Assembly (NCBI GenBank): GCA_001464035.1
Contig: LNEC01000022.1
Location: 62,001 to 126,000, forward strand
Length of the DNA: 64,000 bases
Source of the DNA: Bradyrhizobiaceae bacterium Ga0074131
GTDB taxonomy: Bacteria; Pseudomonadota; Alphaproteobacteria; Rhizobiales; Xanthobacteraceae
Reading direction: 5' to 3'
The notes under the pieces were generated by a model. It did no database searches. It was not told the origin of the DNA and saw only the letters and a list, made by a program, of their open reading frames with translations. The translations under genes and the position numbers were made by a program. Below, in pieces: positions 7,995 through 16,406 of this stretch. Each line of letters begins with the position of its first letter. Position 1 is the stretch's first letter.

Positions 7995-9731
7995 TCACGC
8001 CGCGCGGACGCTGTCCAGGAACTTCTCGACTTCGGTCTTCAGGTGCGTGCTGACCTCGGCGAGTTCTCGCGCCGATGTCAGCATCTGGCCCGAGGTGGTT
8101 TCGGTCTCGGTCGCGCCTTTGGCGACGCGTTCGATGTTGTCGGCGACGTCGAGGGTGCCGCGAGCGGCGGCCTCGACGCCCTGCGCGATGCTCTGCGTCG
8201 CGGTGCCCTGCTGCTGGACCGCGGAGGAAATCGAGGTCGAGATCCCGCTGATCCGCTCGATGGTCTGGCCGATCGCCTTGATGGCGCTGACCGACTCGGC
8301 GGTGGCCTGCTGCATGTTGACGATGTGCGACGAGATCTCGTCGGTCGCCTTCGCGGTCTGGCCGGCCAGGGTCTTGACCTCCTGCGCCACCACGGCGAAG
8401 CCGCGGCCGGCGTCGCCGGCGCGGGCCGCTTCGATCGTCGCATTCAGCGCCAGCAGGTTGGTCTGTTCCGCGATCGAGGTGATCAGCTTGACCACGTCGC
8501 CGATGCGGTCGCCGGCCGCGGTGAGTTCTGCCATGCGCTGGTCGGTGGCGTCGGCCTGCCGGACCGCGTCGGACGCGACGCCGTTGGATTCCTGAACCCG
8601 CCGGCTGATCTCGACGATCGACTGCGACAGTTCGCTGGAAGCCGCCGCGGCGGAGCGAACATGCTCGGACGCCGCCCGCGAGGCGTCGGCGGAGCGGCCC
8701 GACATCTCCGCGGTCGAATGCGCCGTCACCGAAAGCAGCTTGGCGTCCTGTTCGAAACGCCCCGAGGAATTCAGCACCTGCTCGATGATGCCGCCGATCC
8801 GGGTGCGGAAGTCGTCGACGAAGCTGTTCATGTCCGCCTGGCGCTGCTCGACCGCCTGCTGTTCGGCGACGACGCGTTCGCGCTCGAGCTCAAGCCGCTC
8901 GATGCGGTTGTTCTTGAACACGCCGATGGTGCGGGCGATCGCGCCGATTTCGTCGTGGCGGCCGGTGTGCTGCACGTCGACGTCGGCGCTGCCCTCGGCA
9001 AGCCCGGTCAACGATTGCGTCACCGCCCGCAGCGGTCGCGTGACGCGGCTGACCATCAGCATGGTCATGGCGAGCACGATCAGCGCGCCGATCGCAGCCG
9101 CGATCGCCATCGCCCAGACCGCCTGCGCCAGCATGCCGTCGAACTGCGCGGTGGGAATGCCGACATAGACGATGCCGATCACCTTGCCGGCTTCGCCGAA
9201 CACCGGCTGGTAGGCGGTGAAGAAATGGCGGCCGAACAGGATCGCCGGACCCTTATAGGCCTCGCCGCGGCGAACCACCGCCTGGCCGGGGTGATCGGCC
9301 GCGAGCTGGGTGCCGACCGCGCGGTCGCCGTTTTCCTTCTTCACATTGGTGGTGCGGCGGATGAACTGCCTGGAGGCGTCATCGTACACGAACAGCGTGG
9401 CGTTGCCGCCGACATAGGACACCGCGCGATCGACGATCCTGTGATCGGAAAATTCCGGCATTTTGGCGATCTCGACGCGCTCGACGACGCCGTCCTTCAG
9501 CAGAACTTTCGCATTGGTAAAGCTTTCGCCGAAGGCGAGGCTCAGGGTGCGCAGGTTGGTGTCGATGTCGTTGAGGGCGCGGCTGTCGAAGTCGCGGCGC
9601 AGCGACCAGTAGCCGGCGCCCGCCACCAGCGCGGTATTGACCGCGATCAGGAGCGCCGCGCCGAGCACCGCCTTGGGCCCGAGATTGAGTCGCAAGAACG
9701 CAAAACGGCTTGCCGTGATTCCAAATACCAT
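7995..9731 (-). CDS. Methyl-accepting chemotaxis protein
   Basis: Encodes 578 aa. A first membrane helix lies at about residues 20-42, followed by a periplasmic Cache-type sensor domain (about 45-190, with the FFTAYQPVFGEAGKVIGIVYVGIP strand pattern of single Cache domains). A second membrane helix (about 198-220), a HAMP domain, and the cytoplasmic signalling hairpin with GDAGRGFAVVAQEVKTLA follow. The hairpin binds CheA/CheW. The start has a good site (GGGAG 7 bp upstream of ATG). No CheA/CheY genes are nearby, so this is an orphan receptor. The ligand is unknown; Cache domains often bind small carboxylates or amino acids. Confidence 0.94.
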   Translation of the reverse strand: MVFGITASRFAFLRLNLGPKAVLGAALLIAVNTALVAGAGYWSLRRDFDSRALNDIDTNLRTLSLAFGESFTNAKVLLKDGVVERVEIAKMPEFSDHRIVDRAVSYVGGNATLFVYDDASRQFIRRTTNVKKENGDRAVGTQLAADHPGQAVVRRGEAYKGPAILFGRHFFTAYQPVFGEAGKVIGIVYVGIPTAQFDGMLAQAVWAMAIAAAIGALIVLAMTMLMVSRVTRPLRAVTQSLTGLAEGSADVDVQHTGRHDEIGAIARTIGVFKNNRIERLELERERVVAEQQAVEQRQADMNSFVDDFRTRIGGIIEQVLNSSGRFEQDAKLLSVTAHSTAEMSGRSADASRAASEHVRSAAAASSELSQSIVEISRRVQESNGVASDAVRQADATDQRMAELTAAGDRIGDVVKLITSIAEQTNLLALNATIEAARAGDAGRGFAVVAQEVKTLAGQTAKATDEISSHIVNMQQATAESVSAIKAIGQTIERISGISTSISSAVQQQGTATQSIAQGVEAAARGTLDVADNIERVAKGATETETTSGQMLTSARELAEVSTHLKTEVEKFLDSVRAA

Positions 9732-9886
9732 CCGGTTTCTCCCAGAAAGTCCGTCAGAAAATCAACCTGATCGCGAAGCCGCATTCTTGAGCAACTTGTT
9801 TAGGATTGGCTTAATGGGAACCCGCCGCGCGGCGTGGCGCACTGGTCCGGCTGCGAATGGCGGGCGTAGCCCGCTCGACGAACCCG

Positions 9887-11230
9887 TCACGCGGTCGCCG
9901 CTTCCGCGCCCTCGTCGCCATCCTCGGCGTCGTCGGCGGTTCCGGCGGCGGGCTCGGGCAGCAGCGGGATCGTCCGGTACTGCTGCGGAATATTCACCGG
10001 CCTGTAATGGGTGTCCTGTGCGATCTTGTCGAGCGCGGACTGGTGGATGCAGGCGCCGTCCGGGATCGGGCGCGGCTCGGCGTCCGGGATGTAGAAGCCG
10101 AGCGCCGAATTTCGCTGCGGCCATTCCTTGTACTTGGCCCTCTTTGGAAGATACTCGATCGCGCGCCAGACGAGGTTCATGGAATCGTGCGGCTGCCAGG
10201 CGGCGGAGGCCGGATTGCCGGGATCGGGCAAGAACCCCGGCGCGACGTAATCGAACGGGCTGTTCCTGCGCTTGCGGCCCCAGCCGAGCTGGTTGACGGT
10301 GCGGCGGTCGACCTTGAGCCCGGACTTCACCGCCTCCTCGATCATCCACAGCAGCGGATATTTCGACAACGCGCTTTCCTTCTCCGGATAGCCGCCGCCG
10401 ATATCGGCATGCACGCCGGCGAACCAGACCTGCAGCGAATCCTGATCCTTCCACTTGTCTCTCGGGGCGTAGCGGTGCGGCCAGAATTGGCCGCCCTCGT
10501 CCCAGGGCTGCAGCCGGAACAGGCGGCGCTTCTCGTCGATCGAGATCGCCTGGCGGAAAATCTCGATGCTCGGATTGTGCCGGACGAAGGCCAGCGTCAG
10601 CAGGCTCGGCCAGTACAGCCGGTCCGGCCGCGGCACGATCACGCTGGCCACGGTGTCCCAGACCCCGACGAACTTGATGGTCGGCCATTTCACGCTGAGG
10701 ATGCGGGCATATTGCGCCGCCTGGTCTTCCTTCGAAGGCGTGACACCGGCCGCGCCGGCGTCGGTGAGCTGGCTGGGGTGGAAGCCCCCGGCGGGAGCGG
10801 AAAAATCCGAGCTGAACTGCTTGTAGGCGGTGAGGCCGGAGCCGGCGAGATTGTGCTGCGGTTTCGAAATCAGCCCCACCTTGTGGATCAGCCCCGCCAG
10901 CGCCCGCACGGTGTAGGCGCCGCGGGAAAAGCCGAACAGCCAGATGTCGTCGCCCTCGGCGTAATTGTCGACAAGGAATTCGTAGGAATTGAGAATGTTG
11001 TCGTCGAGCCCGTAGCCGGTGGCGAGCCCGAAGATCGCCGACAGGTCCTGCCGCCACTTCTTCCACGGATTCGGCCGCGCCAGCGTGCCGACGCCGGGAT
11101 CGTAGAACACCAGCTGGTTCGGCTGGGTCTTTTCGGTCTTGCGCAGGGTCCGGTACAGCTTGAGGACGTTGGAAATGTTCTCGCTGATCTCGTTGCCGGT
11201 GCCGTCGCAGCAGATGACGATGTTTCTCAT
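9887..11230 (-). CDS. DUF2235 domain alpha/beta hydrolase
   Basis: Encodes 447 aa. It begins RNIVICCDGTGNEI, the hallmark start of DUF2235. The nucleophile motif GFSRGAYTVRALAG is near residue 115-128 and a catalytic Asp region HADIGGGYPE lies near 275. The fold is an alpha/beta hydrolase shared with Tle1 type VI secretion phospholipases. No secretion signal is seen and no VgrG, Hcp or immunity gene lies beside it, so a stand-alone intracellular hydrolase is as likely as an effector. The C-terminus is Ala/Glu/Asp rich (GTADDAEDGDEGAEAATA). Ribosome site weak (CCGCCTCC before ATG). Confidence 0.9.
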   Translation of the reverse strand: MRNIVICCDGTGNEISENISNVLKLYRTLRKTEKTQPNQLVFYDPGVGTLARPNPWKKWRQDLSAIFGLATGYGLDDNILNSYEFLVDNYAEGDDIWLFGFSRGAYTVRALAGLIHKVGLISKPQHNLAGSGLTAYKQFSSDFSAPAGGFHPSQLTDAGAAGVTPSKEDQAAQYARILSVKWPTIKFVGVWDTVASVIVPRPDRLYWPSLLTLAFVRHNPSIEIFRQAISIDEKRRLFRLQPWDEGGQFWPHRYAPRDKWKDQDSLQVWFAGVHADIGGGYPEKESALSKYPLLWMIEEAVKSGLKVDRRTVNQLGWGRKRRNSPFDYVAPGFLPDPGNPASAAWQPHDSMNLVWRAIEYLPKRAKYKEWPQRNSALGFYIPDAEPRPIPDGACIHQSALDKIAQDTHYRPVNIPQQYRTIPLLPEPAAGTADDAEDGDEGAEAATA

Positions 11231-11397
11231 GGAGGCGGTGCCCCGGACTGCAGCCTGAAGTTTAGCGGGGGGCGGGGGAGATGGCTATTGGGATTTGGGA
11301 GGCTGCAACGGCGCGAGGGAGGACGCCTGAGCAGATTCATGATATCATGAGCAACCGCGCAGCCTTGAGAGGCGGCGCGGCAAACAACGGAGCCGCA

Positions 11398-11634
11398 ATG
11401 TCGAGACCTGTTATTTTCACGATTTCCGCGGCCTGGGATCAGGAGGCTTCGGTCTGGAGCGGGCATTGTGACGACATTCCGGCCGCCGCCGACGCGCCGA
11501 CGCTTGACGAACTGCTGGACAGGATTTCCGCGATGGCGCTGGATTTGTTGCCGGACAACCACCCGGATGTGGCTCCTGACTCACTATTCCTGCAGATCAC
11601 CGCGTTACGCGAAGCTGAACCGGTCGCGGGCTGA
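11398..11634 (+). CDS. DUF1902 domain small protein
   Basis: Encodes 78 aa from the ATG at 11398, preceded by GGAG at a suitable distance; an upstream extension in frame is rejected because it lacks a ribosome site. The pattern of FTISAAWDQEASVWSG, then DIPAAADAPTLDELLDRI, matches DUF1902, a HicB-like antitoxin fold. HicB-like proteins usually neutralise a HicA toxin, but no HicA-like frame is found on either side, so this looks like an orphan. It lies between convergent repeat-bearing spacers. Function beyond the fold is not known. Confidence 0.75.
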   Translation: MSRPVIFTISAAWDQEASVWSGHCDDIPAAADAPTLDELLDRISAMALDLLPDNHPDVAPDSLFLQITALREAEPVAG

Positions 11635-11654
11635 ATGGCGCCGCAGTTTGATCG

Positions 11655-11830
11655 TGCATCCCGAGCATCATGGTTCGAGAGACGCTTGGCGTTGCTACAC
11701 TCTTAACCATGAGGACCTCATCGTGGGGCAGCAGTCGCAAGTCCGGGCTCGATGACAGGTTTCACTACGCAGCGCTGCCGCTAGTTCCGGCAAGGATGGA
11801 TTGCGTCGCTTCGCTCGCAATGACGATCTC
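11655..11830. repeat. Fragments of two intergenic repeat families
   Basis: The 219 bp between the DUF1902 gene and the amidohydrolase holds no gene. CATGGTTCGAGAGACGCTTG at about 11670 resembles the start of the repeat at 7872, and ATGGATTGCGTCGCTTCGCT continuing to 11828 is half of the palindromic CGTCATTGCGAGCGAAG repeat found intact near 17.2 and 21.1 kb. Both look like eroded copies. Confidence 0.55.
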
Positions 11831-11853
11831 AGGGCTTTCGGCTTCGCCAGAAC

Positions 11854-13296
11854 TCACCCGCACCCCAATTGCGCATCAAACCAATGATTTAACGAACCCG
11901 CCAGCGGCGCCCACGCCCGCTTCAGCCCGCCGAACTGCCGGACCCCCTCCCGATACATCCCGCGCAGCTCCCGCTCGATCGCATCCAGATCGACGCCCAC
12001 CACCTTGCCCTCCCGCACGATGGTGCGTCCATCGACCACGACATCGCGCACCAGCGAGGCGTTGCCACGCGCGAACAAGAGCTGCAGCGGGTCGACTTCC
12101 ATGATGGCGTCGCGGTCCAGGCGGTCGAGGTCGAGGGTGACAAAATCGGCCGCAGCACCCGGCGCGAGTTCGCCGGGGCCGGGGGCGCCGGTGGCGGCGC
12201 GGCCGTTGCGGATGGCGAGGGCGAAGAATTCGGGACGGCTCCAGGTGCGCTTGAAGCCGAGACCGCCATGGGCTGATTGTACCAGCCGCATTTCGCGGAT
12301 CACGTCGTCGTCCTCGTCGAGCGCGAGGCCGTCGACGCCGACCGCGATGGCGCAGCCGCATCGGTGCGCGGCGGCTACGGGTGCGAGGCCGGAATGCAGA
12401 TGCAGGTTCGACGAGAAATTGGTGACGAGGCGCGCGCCGGAGGCGGCGATCATTTCCAGTTCGTCCGGCCGGGCGTGGATGCCATGGGCCAGCGTCAGCC
12501 TCGGTGACAACAGGCCGATGTCGCGGAGATAGCGCACGACGCCATCGGGGAAATGCCGGTCGGCCCAGGCGCGCTGATAAATGGTCTCCAGCAGATGCAT
12601 ATGCACGCGGCGGCCGCTGCGCGCGGAGCTTTCGGCGATGGCTTCCAGCAGCTGATGCGAACACCATTGCACGCCGGCGGGGCCGAACTGCACGTCGAGT
12701 GTTGGACCAGCTATTTCCGTCGCGATGGTCTCGGTCAGCTCGATAGTGTCGCGCGGCGACATTGCGGGGCGGATGAACAATTGCTCGACGCTGCTGCGGT
12801 CCTCGGCGGAGAGGGCGGACAAAACCTGTTCGCTGTCGCCGTAGACCACCGGGTTCTGGTCGCGCACCGCCAGCGCAAAGGCGACGCGGATGCCGACATC
12901 ATTGGCGGCGCGGGCGATCTCTTTGGCTTCTTCGACCATCGGCAGTTTGCCGCTCGGCCTTGTGTAATGGATCATCATGGCGCCGCAGCCTGATCGGGCC
13001 GAGCGCGCCATCGCGGAGGCGGCGGCGAGATAGGGATCGGGCGGGGTGCCCATGGCGGAGCGCAGGATCCAGCTCTCCAGGGGCATGTCGACGGCGCCGA
13101 ACGAGGACGCGGTCGGCCTCGCGTGATCGTGGGCGTTGACGAAGGCGGGAATGACGAAGCTGCGCGGACCGGGTGGGGGTGCGGAGGATTCAGTGATGGC
13201 GGTGATAATGCCGGCGACGTGGTGCAGCACGACGTTGTTGATGGTGCCGCGGTCAGGGCCGGCGAACAGACTGGTTGCTGTTACTTCGCTGGCCAT
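11854..13296 (-). CDS. Cytosine-deaminase-like amidohydrolase
   Basis: Encodes 480 aa from the ATG at 13296. It is a metal-dependent amidohydrolase (TIM barrel): the first metal motif is VNAHDHARP, the later HMHLLE and TLAHGIHARPDE give further ligands, and VGVDGLALDEDDD supplies the catalytic Asp. It ends with the usual composite beta-sandwich strand containing DVVVDGRTIVREGK. Members hydrolyse or deaminate N-heterocycles, chlorotriazines or guanine-like rings. It is the last gene of an apparent operon with the ABC transporter upstream (16211 down to 13516), suggesting it acts on the imported compound. A 116-bp relic of this gene lies at 19100. Confidence 0.88.
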   Translation of the reverse strand: MASEVTATSLFAGPDRGTINNVVLHHVAGIITAITESSAPPPGPRSFVIPAFVNAHDHARPTASSFGAVDMPLESWILRSAMGTPPDPYLAAASAMARSARSGCGAMMIHYTRPSGKLPMVEEAKEIARAANDVGIRVAFALAVRDQNPVVYGDSEQVLSALSAEDRSSVEQLFIRPAMSPRDTIELTETIATEIAGPTLDVQFGPAGVQWCSHQLLEAIAESSARSGRRVHMHLLETIYQRAWADRHFPDGVVRYLRDIGLLSPRLTLAHGIHARPDELEMIAASGARLVTNFSSNLHLHSGLAPVAAAHRCGCAIAVGVDGLALDEDDDVIREMRLVQSAHGGLGFKRTWSRPEFFALAIRNGRAATGAPGPGELAPGAAADFVTLDLDRLDRDAIMEVDPLQLLFARGNASLVRDVVVDGRTIVREGKVVGVDLDAIERELRGMYREGVRQFGGLKRAWAPLAGSLNHWFDAQLGCG

Positions 13297-13347
13297 GAAT
13301 GCGGAGCCTATTGTTGAACGAGGCGCATCGGCTGGCGCCGATCTTTT

Positions 13348-13510
13348 CCCCTCCTCCCGCGAAGCGGTGGGGAGGGGTCGGGGGTGGGGGTGCTTCCGCA
13401 AACTCGCTGGCAGTCGTTCGCGCAAACTCGCTTGCAGCGGTGCAGGCCGATAGGCCCCCCACCCCCGACCCCTCCCCACCACGCGCTTCGCGCGCGGGGG
13501 GAGGGGAGAA
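13348..13510. repeat. G-rich/C-rich inverted repeat with inner direct repeats
   Basis: The spacer between two genes of one operon. The 25-bp arm at 13366-13390 (GGTGGGGAGGGGTCGG...) is perfectly complementary to 13456-13480. The loop has two near-identical 16-mers, GCAAACTCGCTGGCAG at 13398 and GCAAACTCGCTTGCAG at 13422. Each G-rich arm contains four runs of at least four G, a G-quadruplex pattern. A further small palindrome, CGCGCTTCGCGCG, follows at about 13482. Confidence 0.85.
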
Positions 13511-13515
13511 AAAGA

Positions 13516-14541
13516 TCAATTCGCCGTATACACCAGCTCGCGCTCGGCGCGGGGCGGCAGGAATTCCCGTGAAAACACTTCGGCGGGCGCAGGCGCGCGG
13601 GCGAGCTGATAGCCCTCGACCACGATGCCGATGGCGCGGGCCATGCGGTCGTCCTTGACGTCGCCGACGCCGATCTCCTTCATCTCGGGCGAGACGATCA
13701 GTTTGTCGTAGGAGAACTGCAGGCGGCGCTTTTCGACCTCGGCGTTGATCAGATTGTCGTAATTGACCGTCGCCTTCATGCCGGCGTTCTGGTCTTTTGC
13801 CACGGCGATCACCGCCTTGTTGACGGCGCGGACCAGGCCCGCCACCGCCTTCGGGTTCGAGGCCAGCAGCTTCTTCGACACCATCATGCCGTTGGAATAA
13901 AGATCGAGGCCGTAGTCGCCGAACGAGAACCAGTTGAAATCCTTGTCGGGGTCCTGCCGGTTCAGCACGAGGTTGAAATAGCTGGTGATGTTGAACACCA
14001 GGGCGCCATCGATATCGCCCTTGATCAGCATCGGCTCCTGCAGGTTCGGCGCCATGTTGGAGATTTTGATCTTGTCGCCGTCCAGCCCGTTCTTCCGGGC
14101 GAACACCGGCAGCAGCCGCGTGGTCGGCGTGCCCTGCGCGCCGCCCAGCGTATGGGTCTCGAAATCCTTGATGGTCTTGATGCCGCTGGTCTTCTTGGCG
14201 ACGATCGCAAACGGCGGCTGGTTCCAGATCATGTAGACCATGACAGGCGCATCCGCCGGCCTTGTCGAGGCGTTCTGGATGATGGCGTTGATGTCGCCGA
14301 AGCCTGCGTCATAGGCGCCGGACATCACCCGCGTCACGGTGGCGCCGGAGCCTTCGCCCTGGTCAATCACGACGTTGAGGCCTTCCTCCTTGAAAAACCC
14401 CTTGTCCTTGGCGTAGAAGAACGCGGCGTCGCTGCCCTGCGTCTTCCAGCCCAGCGTGAACTTGATGGTGGTTTCCTGGGCTGTAGCGGCGCCTGCGAAC
14501 AGGACCATTCCGAGCAGTGCGGCGCTTGATATCCTGAGCAT
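13516..14541 (-). CDS. ABC transporter substrate-binding protein (NitT/TauT type)
   Basis: Encodes 341 aa. The N-terminal signal peptide is MLRISSAALLGMVLFAGA followed by ATAQE, so the product is periplasmic. KFTLGWKTQGSDAAFFYAKDKGFF and the following VVIDQGEGSGATVTRV match the NMT1/THI5-like (SsuA/ThiY) family, which binds sulfonates, nitrate, taurine, pyrimidine or other small ring compounds. The permease and ATPase follow upstream on the same strand with 25 bp and overlapping spacing, giving a complete importer. Neighbouring amidohydrolases suggest an N-containing ring substrate; this is inference. Confidence 0.92.
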   Translation of the reverse strand: MLRISSAALLGMVLFAGAATAQETTIKFTLGWKTQGSDAAFFYAKDKGFFKEEGLNVVIDQGEGSGATVTRVMSGAYDAGFGDINAIIQNASTRPADAPVMVYMIWNQPPFAIVAKKTSGIKTIKDFETHTLGGAQGTPTTRLLPVFARKNGLDGDKIKISNMAPNLQEPMLIKGDIDGALVFNITSYFNLVLNRQDPDKDFNWFSFGDYGLDLYSNGMMVSKKLLASNPKAVAGLVRAVNKAVIAVAKDQNAGMKATVNYDNLINAEVEKRRLQFSYDKLIVSPEMKEIGVGDVKDDRMARAIGIVVEGYQLARAPAPAEVFSREFLPPRAERELVYTAN

Positions 14542-14566
14542 CGTGATCTCCTCAACTGGGTGGCGG

Positions 14567-15343
14567 TTACGTGGTGATCAGGTCGTTCTTGCGGGTGGCC
14601 CATCCGGTGACGCGGCCCTCGATGACGGCGAAGATGGCGTAGAGCGCGACGCCCAGTGCGGCGAGCACGAACAGCCCGGCGAACACCAGCGGCACGTTGA
14701 AGTTCGACGACGCCGTCATCATGACGTTGCCGATGCCGCGGTTGGAGGCGACGGTCTCCGACAGCACCGCGCCGACAAAGGCGTAGGAGATCGCGACCTT
14801 CAGCGAGGCGAAGAAGAACGGCATGGTGCGGGGCAGGCCGACATTCCACAGGATGTCGAACTTGGTGGCGCCGAGCGCCTTGAGCACATCTTCCAGTTCG
14901 GGCTCGGTGGTGGCGAGGCCGGTGGCGATATTGACCACGATCGGGAAGAAGCAGATCGACAGCGCGGTCAGCACCGCCGGCACCGAGCCGGAGCCGAACC
15001 ACAGCACGAAGATCGGCACCAGGGCCACTTTGGGGATCGAGGAAAAGCCGACCAGCAGAGGATAGGCGGTGTCGTAGGCGGTCTTCGACACCCCGATGAC
15101 GGCGCCGAGCACGACGCCGAGCACGACGCCGAGCACAAAACCGATCATGGTGGTGGCCAGCGTCTGCAATATATGCGGCCACAGCAGCGGGAATTTTTCG
15201 ATCAAGGTGACGATGATCTGCGACGGCCGCGGCAGCACCAGGTCGGACATCCCGGTGACAAGGCAAAACAGTTCCCAGCCGGCGAAGAACAGCACGATGA
15301 GAGCGGCCGACCAGGCCTTCTGGCGGTAATCGAGCTCAGGCAT
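14567..15343 (-). CDS. ABC transporter permease (NitT/TauT type)
   Basis: Encodes 258 aa with about six membrane helices. The binding-protein-dependent transport signature is present as EPELEDVLKALGATKFDILWNVGLP (EAA loop, about residues 145-170), which docks on the ATPase. It begins MPELDYRQKAWSAALIVLFFAGWELF. The start overlaps the end of the ATPase gene by 8 bp, indicating translational coupling. It belongs with the adjacent binding protein and ATPase as one importer. Confidence 0.93.
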   Translation of the reverse strand: MPELDYRQKAWSAALIVLFFAGWELFCLVTGMSDLVLPRPSQIIVTLIEKFPLLWPHILQTLATTMIGFVLGVVLGVVLGAVIGVSKTAYDTAYPLLVGFSSIPKVALVPIFVLWFGSGSVPAVLTALSICFFPIVVNIATGLATTEPELEDVLKALGATKFDILWNVGLPRTMPFFFASLKVAISYAFVGAVLSETVASNRGIGNVMMTASSNFNVPLVFAGLFVLAALGVALYAIFAVIEGRVTGWATRKNDLITT

Positions 15344-16211
15344 GGTCGGCTCCCGCAGGCTGCGCGGCGTTGTGCTCGCCGACGATGAAGGCGCGCAGGC
15401 GCTGGTTGAGCGCGACGAAATCCGGCTCGAAGGTCATCGCCACCGTGCGCGGACGCGCGAACGCCACCGCGCGGTCGTCGAGGATGCGGCCCGGCCGCGC
15501 GCTCATCACGCAGATGCGGCTGGCGAGGAATCCGGCCTCGCGCAGGTCGTGGGTGACCAGCAGCACGGTCGGGCGGTGCAGGATCCAGAGCTCCTGCAGG
15601 ATCGACCACAGTTCTTCACGCGTAAACTGGTCGAGCGCGCCGAAGGGCTCGTCGAGCAGCAGCATGCGCGGCTCGTGGATCAGCGCGCGGCACAGATTGG
15701 CCCGCTGCAGCATGCCGCCGGAGAGCTGCCACGGAAAGCGGCGGCCAAAACCTTTCAGGCCGACCTGTTCGAGCAGCGCATTGGCCTTGTCGCGGAATTT
15801 GGTGCGCTTGAGCTTGCCGAATTGCGAGCGATAGGGCTCGACGATCTTCAAGGGCAGCATGATGTTCTGCTCGATCGTCAGCCAGGGCAGCATGGTCGGA
15901 TTCTGGAACGCCATGCCGATTCGCAGCGCCTTCGCCGCGACCTCGCGGCCGCCGAGGATGACGACGCCGGTCGAGGGCTGCACCAGGCCCGCGACCAGCC
16001 GCAGGATGGTCGACTTGCCGCAGCCGGACGGCCCGACCAGCGCGACGAATTCGCCGTCGCCGATCTTCAAGGAGGTGGTGGCGAGCGCGGGCACGGCGCG
16101 CTCGCCGCGGCCGAAGGTGACCGAGACGTCGGACAGTTCGATCGCGACCGCGCTTCGATCCGCGGAAACCGGAGCATCGGTGAAGGCGGCAGATGGTTGC
16201 ATGCGCATCAT
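15336..16211 (-). CDS. ABC transporter ATP-binding protein (NitT/TauT type)
   Basis: Encodes about 291 aa. Walker A GPSGCGKST, signature LSGGMLQRANLCRALIHEP and Walker B MLLLDEPFGALDQ are all present, followed by the switch VTHDLREAG. This is the SsuB/TauB-like ATPase for the adjacent permease. The start is uncertain: ATG codons lie at 16223, 16211, 16208 and 16202, none with a good ribosome site. The one at 16223 lies inside a GTGCATGCAA operator candidate, so a downstream start is preferred. Divergent from the GntR regulator at 16407. Confidence 0.92.
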   Translation of the reverse strand: MMRMQPSAAFTDAPVSADRSAVAIELSDVSVTFGRGERAVPALATTSLKIGDGEFVALVGPSGCGKSTILRLVAGLVQPSTGVVILGGREVAAKALRIGMAFQNPTMLPWLTIEQNIMLPLKIVEPYRSQFGKLKRTKFRDKANALLEQVGLKGFGRRFPWQLSGGMLQRANLCRALIHEPRMLLLDEPFGALDQFTREELWSILQELWILHRPTVLLVTHDLREAGFLASRICVMSARPGRILDDRAVAFARPRTVAMTFEPDFVALNQRLRAFIVGEHNAAQPAGADHA

Positions 16212-16217
16212 GGACAA

Positions 16218-16227
16218 GTGCATGCAA
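16218..16227. promoter_or_regulatory. Operator candidate GTGCATGCAA, copy 1
   Basis: A palindrome-containing 10-mer (core TGCATGCA) at the start of the ABC-transporter operon. An identical copy lies 102 bp away towards the GntR gene and a third, on the other strand, at 17767. Probable binding site of the local GntR regulator; this is inference. Confidence 0.55.
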
Positions 16228-16319
16228 GCCGGATGCCAGCGGAAGCCGGCTGTTTGCGGGGGCGGTTGCCGCGCAGCGGGGCGGGGAACGGATTCGAATT
16301 AGGCAATCGGCGCGGCAAA

Positions 16320-16329
16320 GTGCATGCAA
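16320..16329. promoter_or_regulatory. Operator candidate GTGCATGCAA, copy 2
   Basis: Identical to the copy at 16218, followed by TTGAGG. It lies 78 bp upstream of the GntR start codon in the divergent spacer, where binding would suit autoregulation and control of the transporter operon. Confidence 0.55.
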
Positions 16330-16406
16330 TTGAGGCGCTGAGAGCGCGGGCGATCGTGATATGGAACTGCGCATAGATCGAGACACGCTGTCTTCAGGGA
16401 CCGTTC

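Noticed and set aside
8043..9770. Open frame of 575 aa on the plus strand
   Set aside because: Antisense to the chemoreceptor with all domains intact; no recognisable domain and abnormal Asp/Arg/Gly content.
9887..11230. DUF2235 protein as a type VI secretion effector
   Set aside because: No VgrG, PAAR, Hcp or immunity-like gene nearby, and no Cys/Asp pattern specific to Tle1 effectors can be shown from sequence alone.
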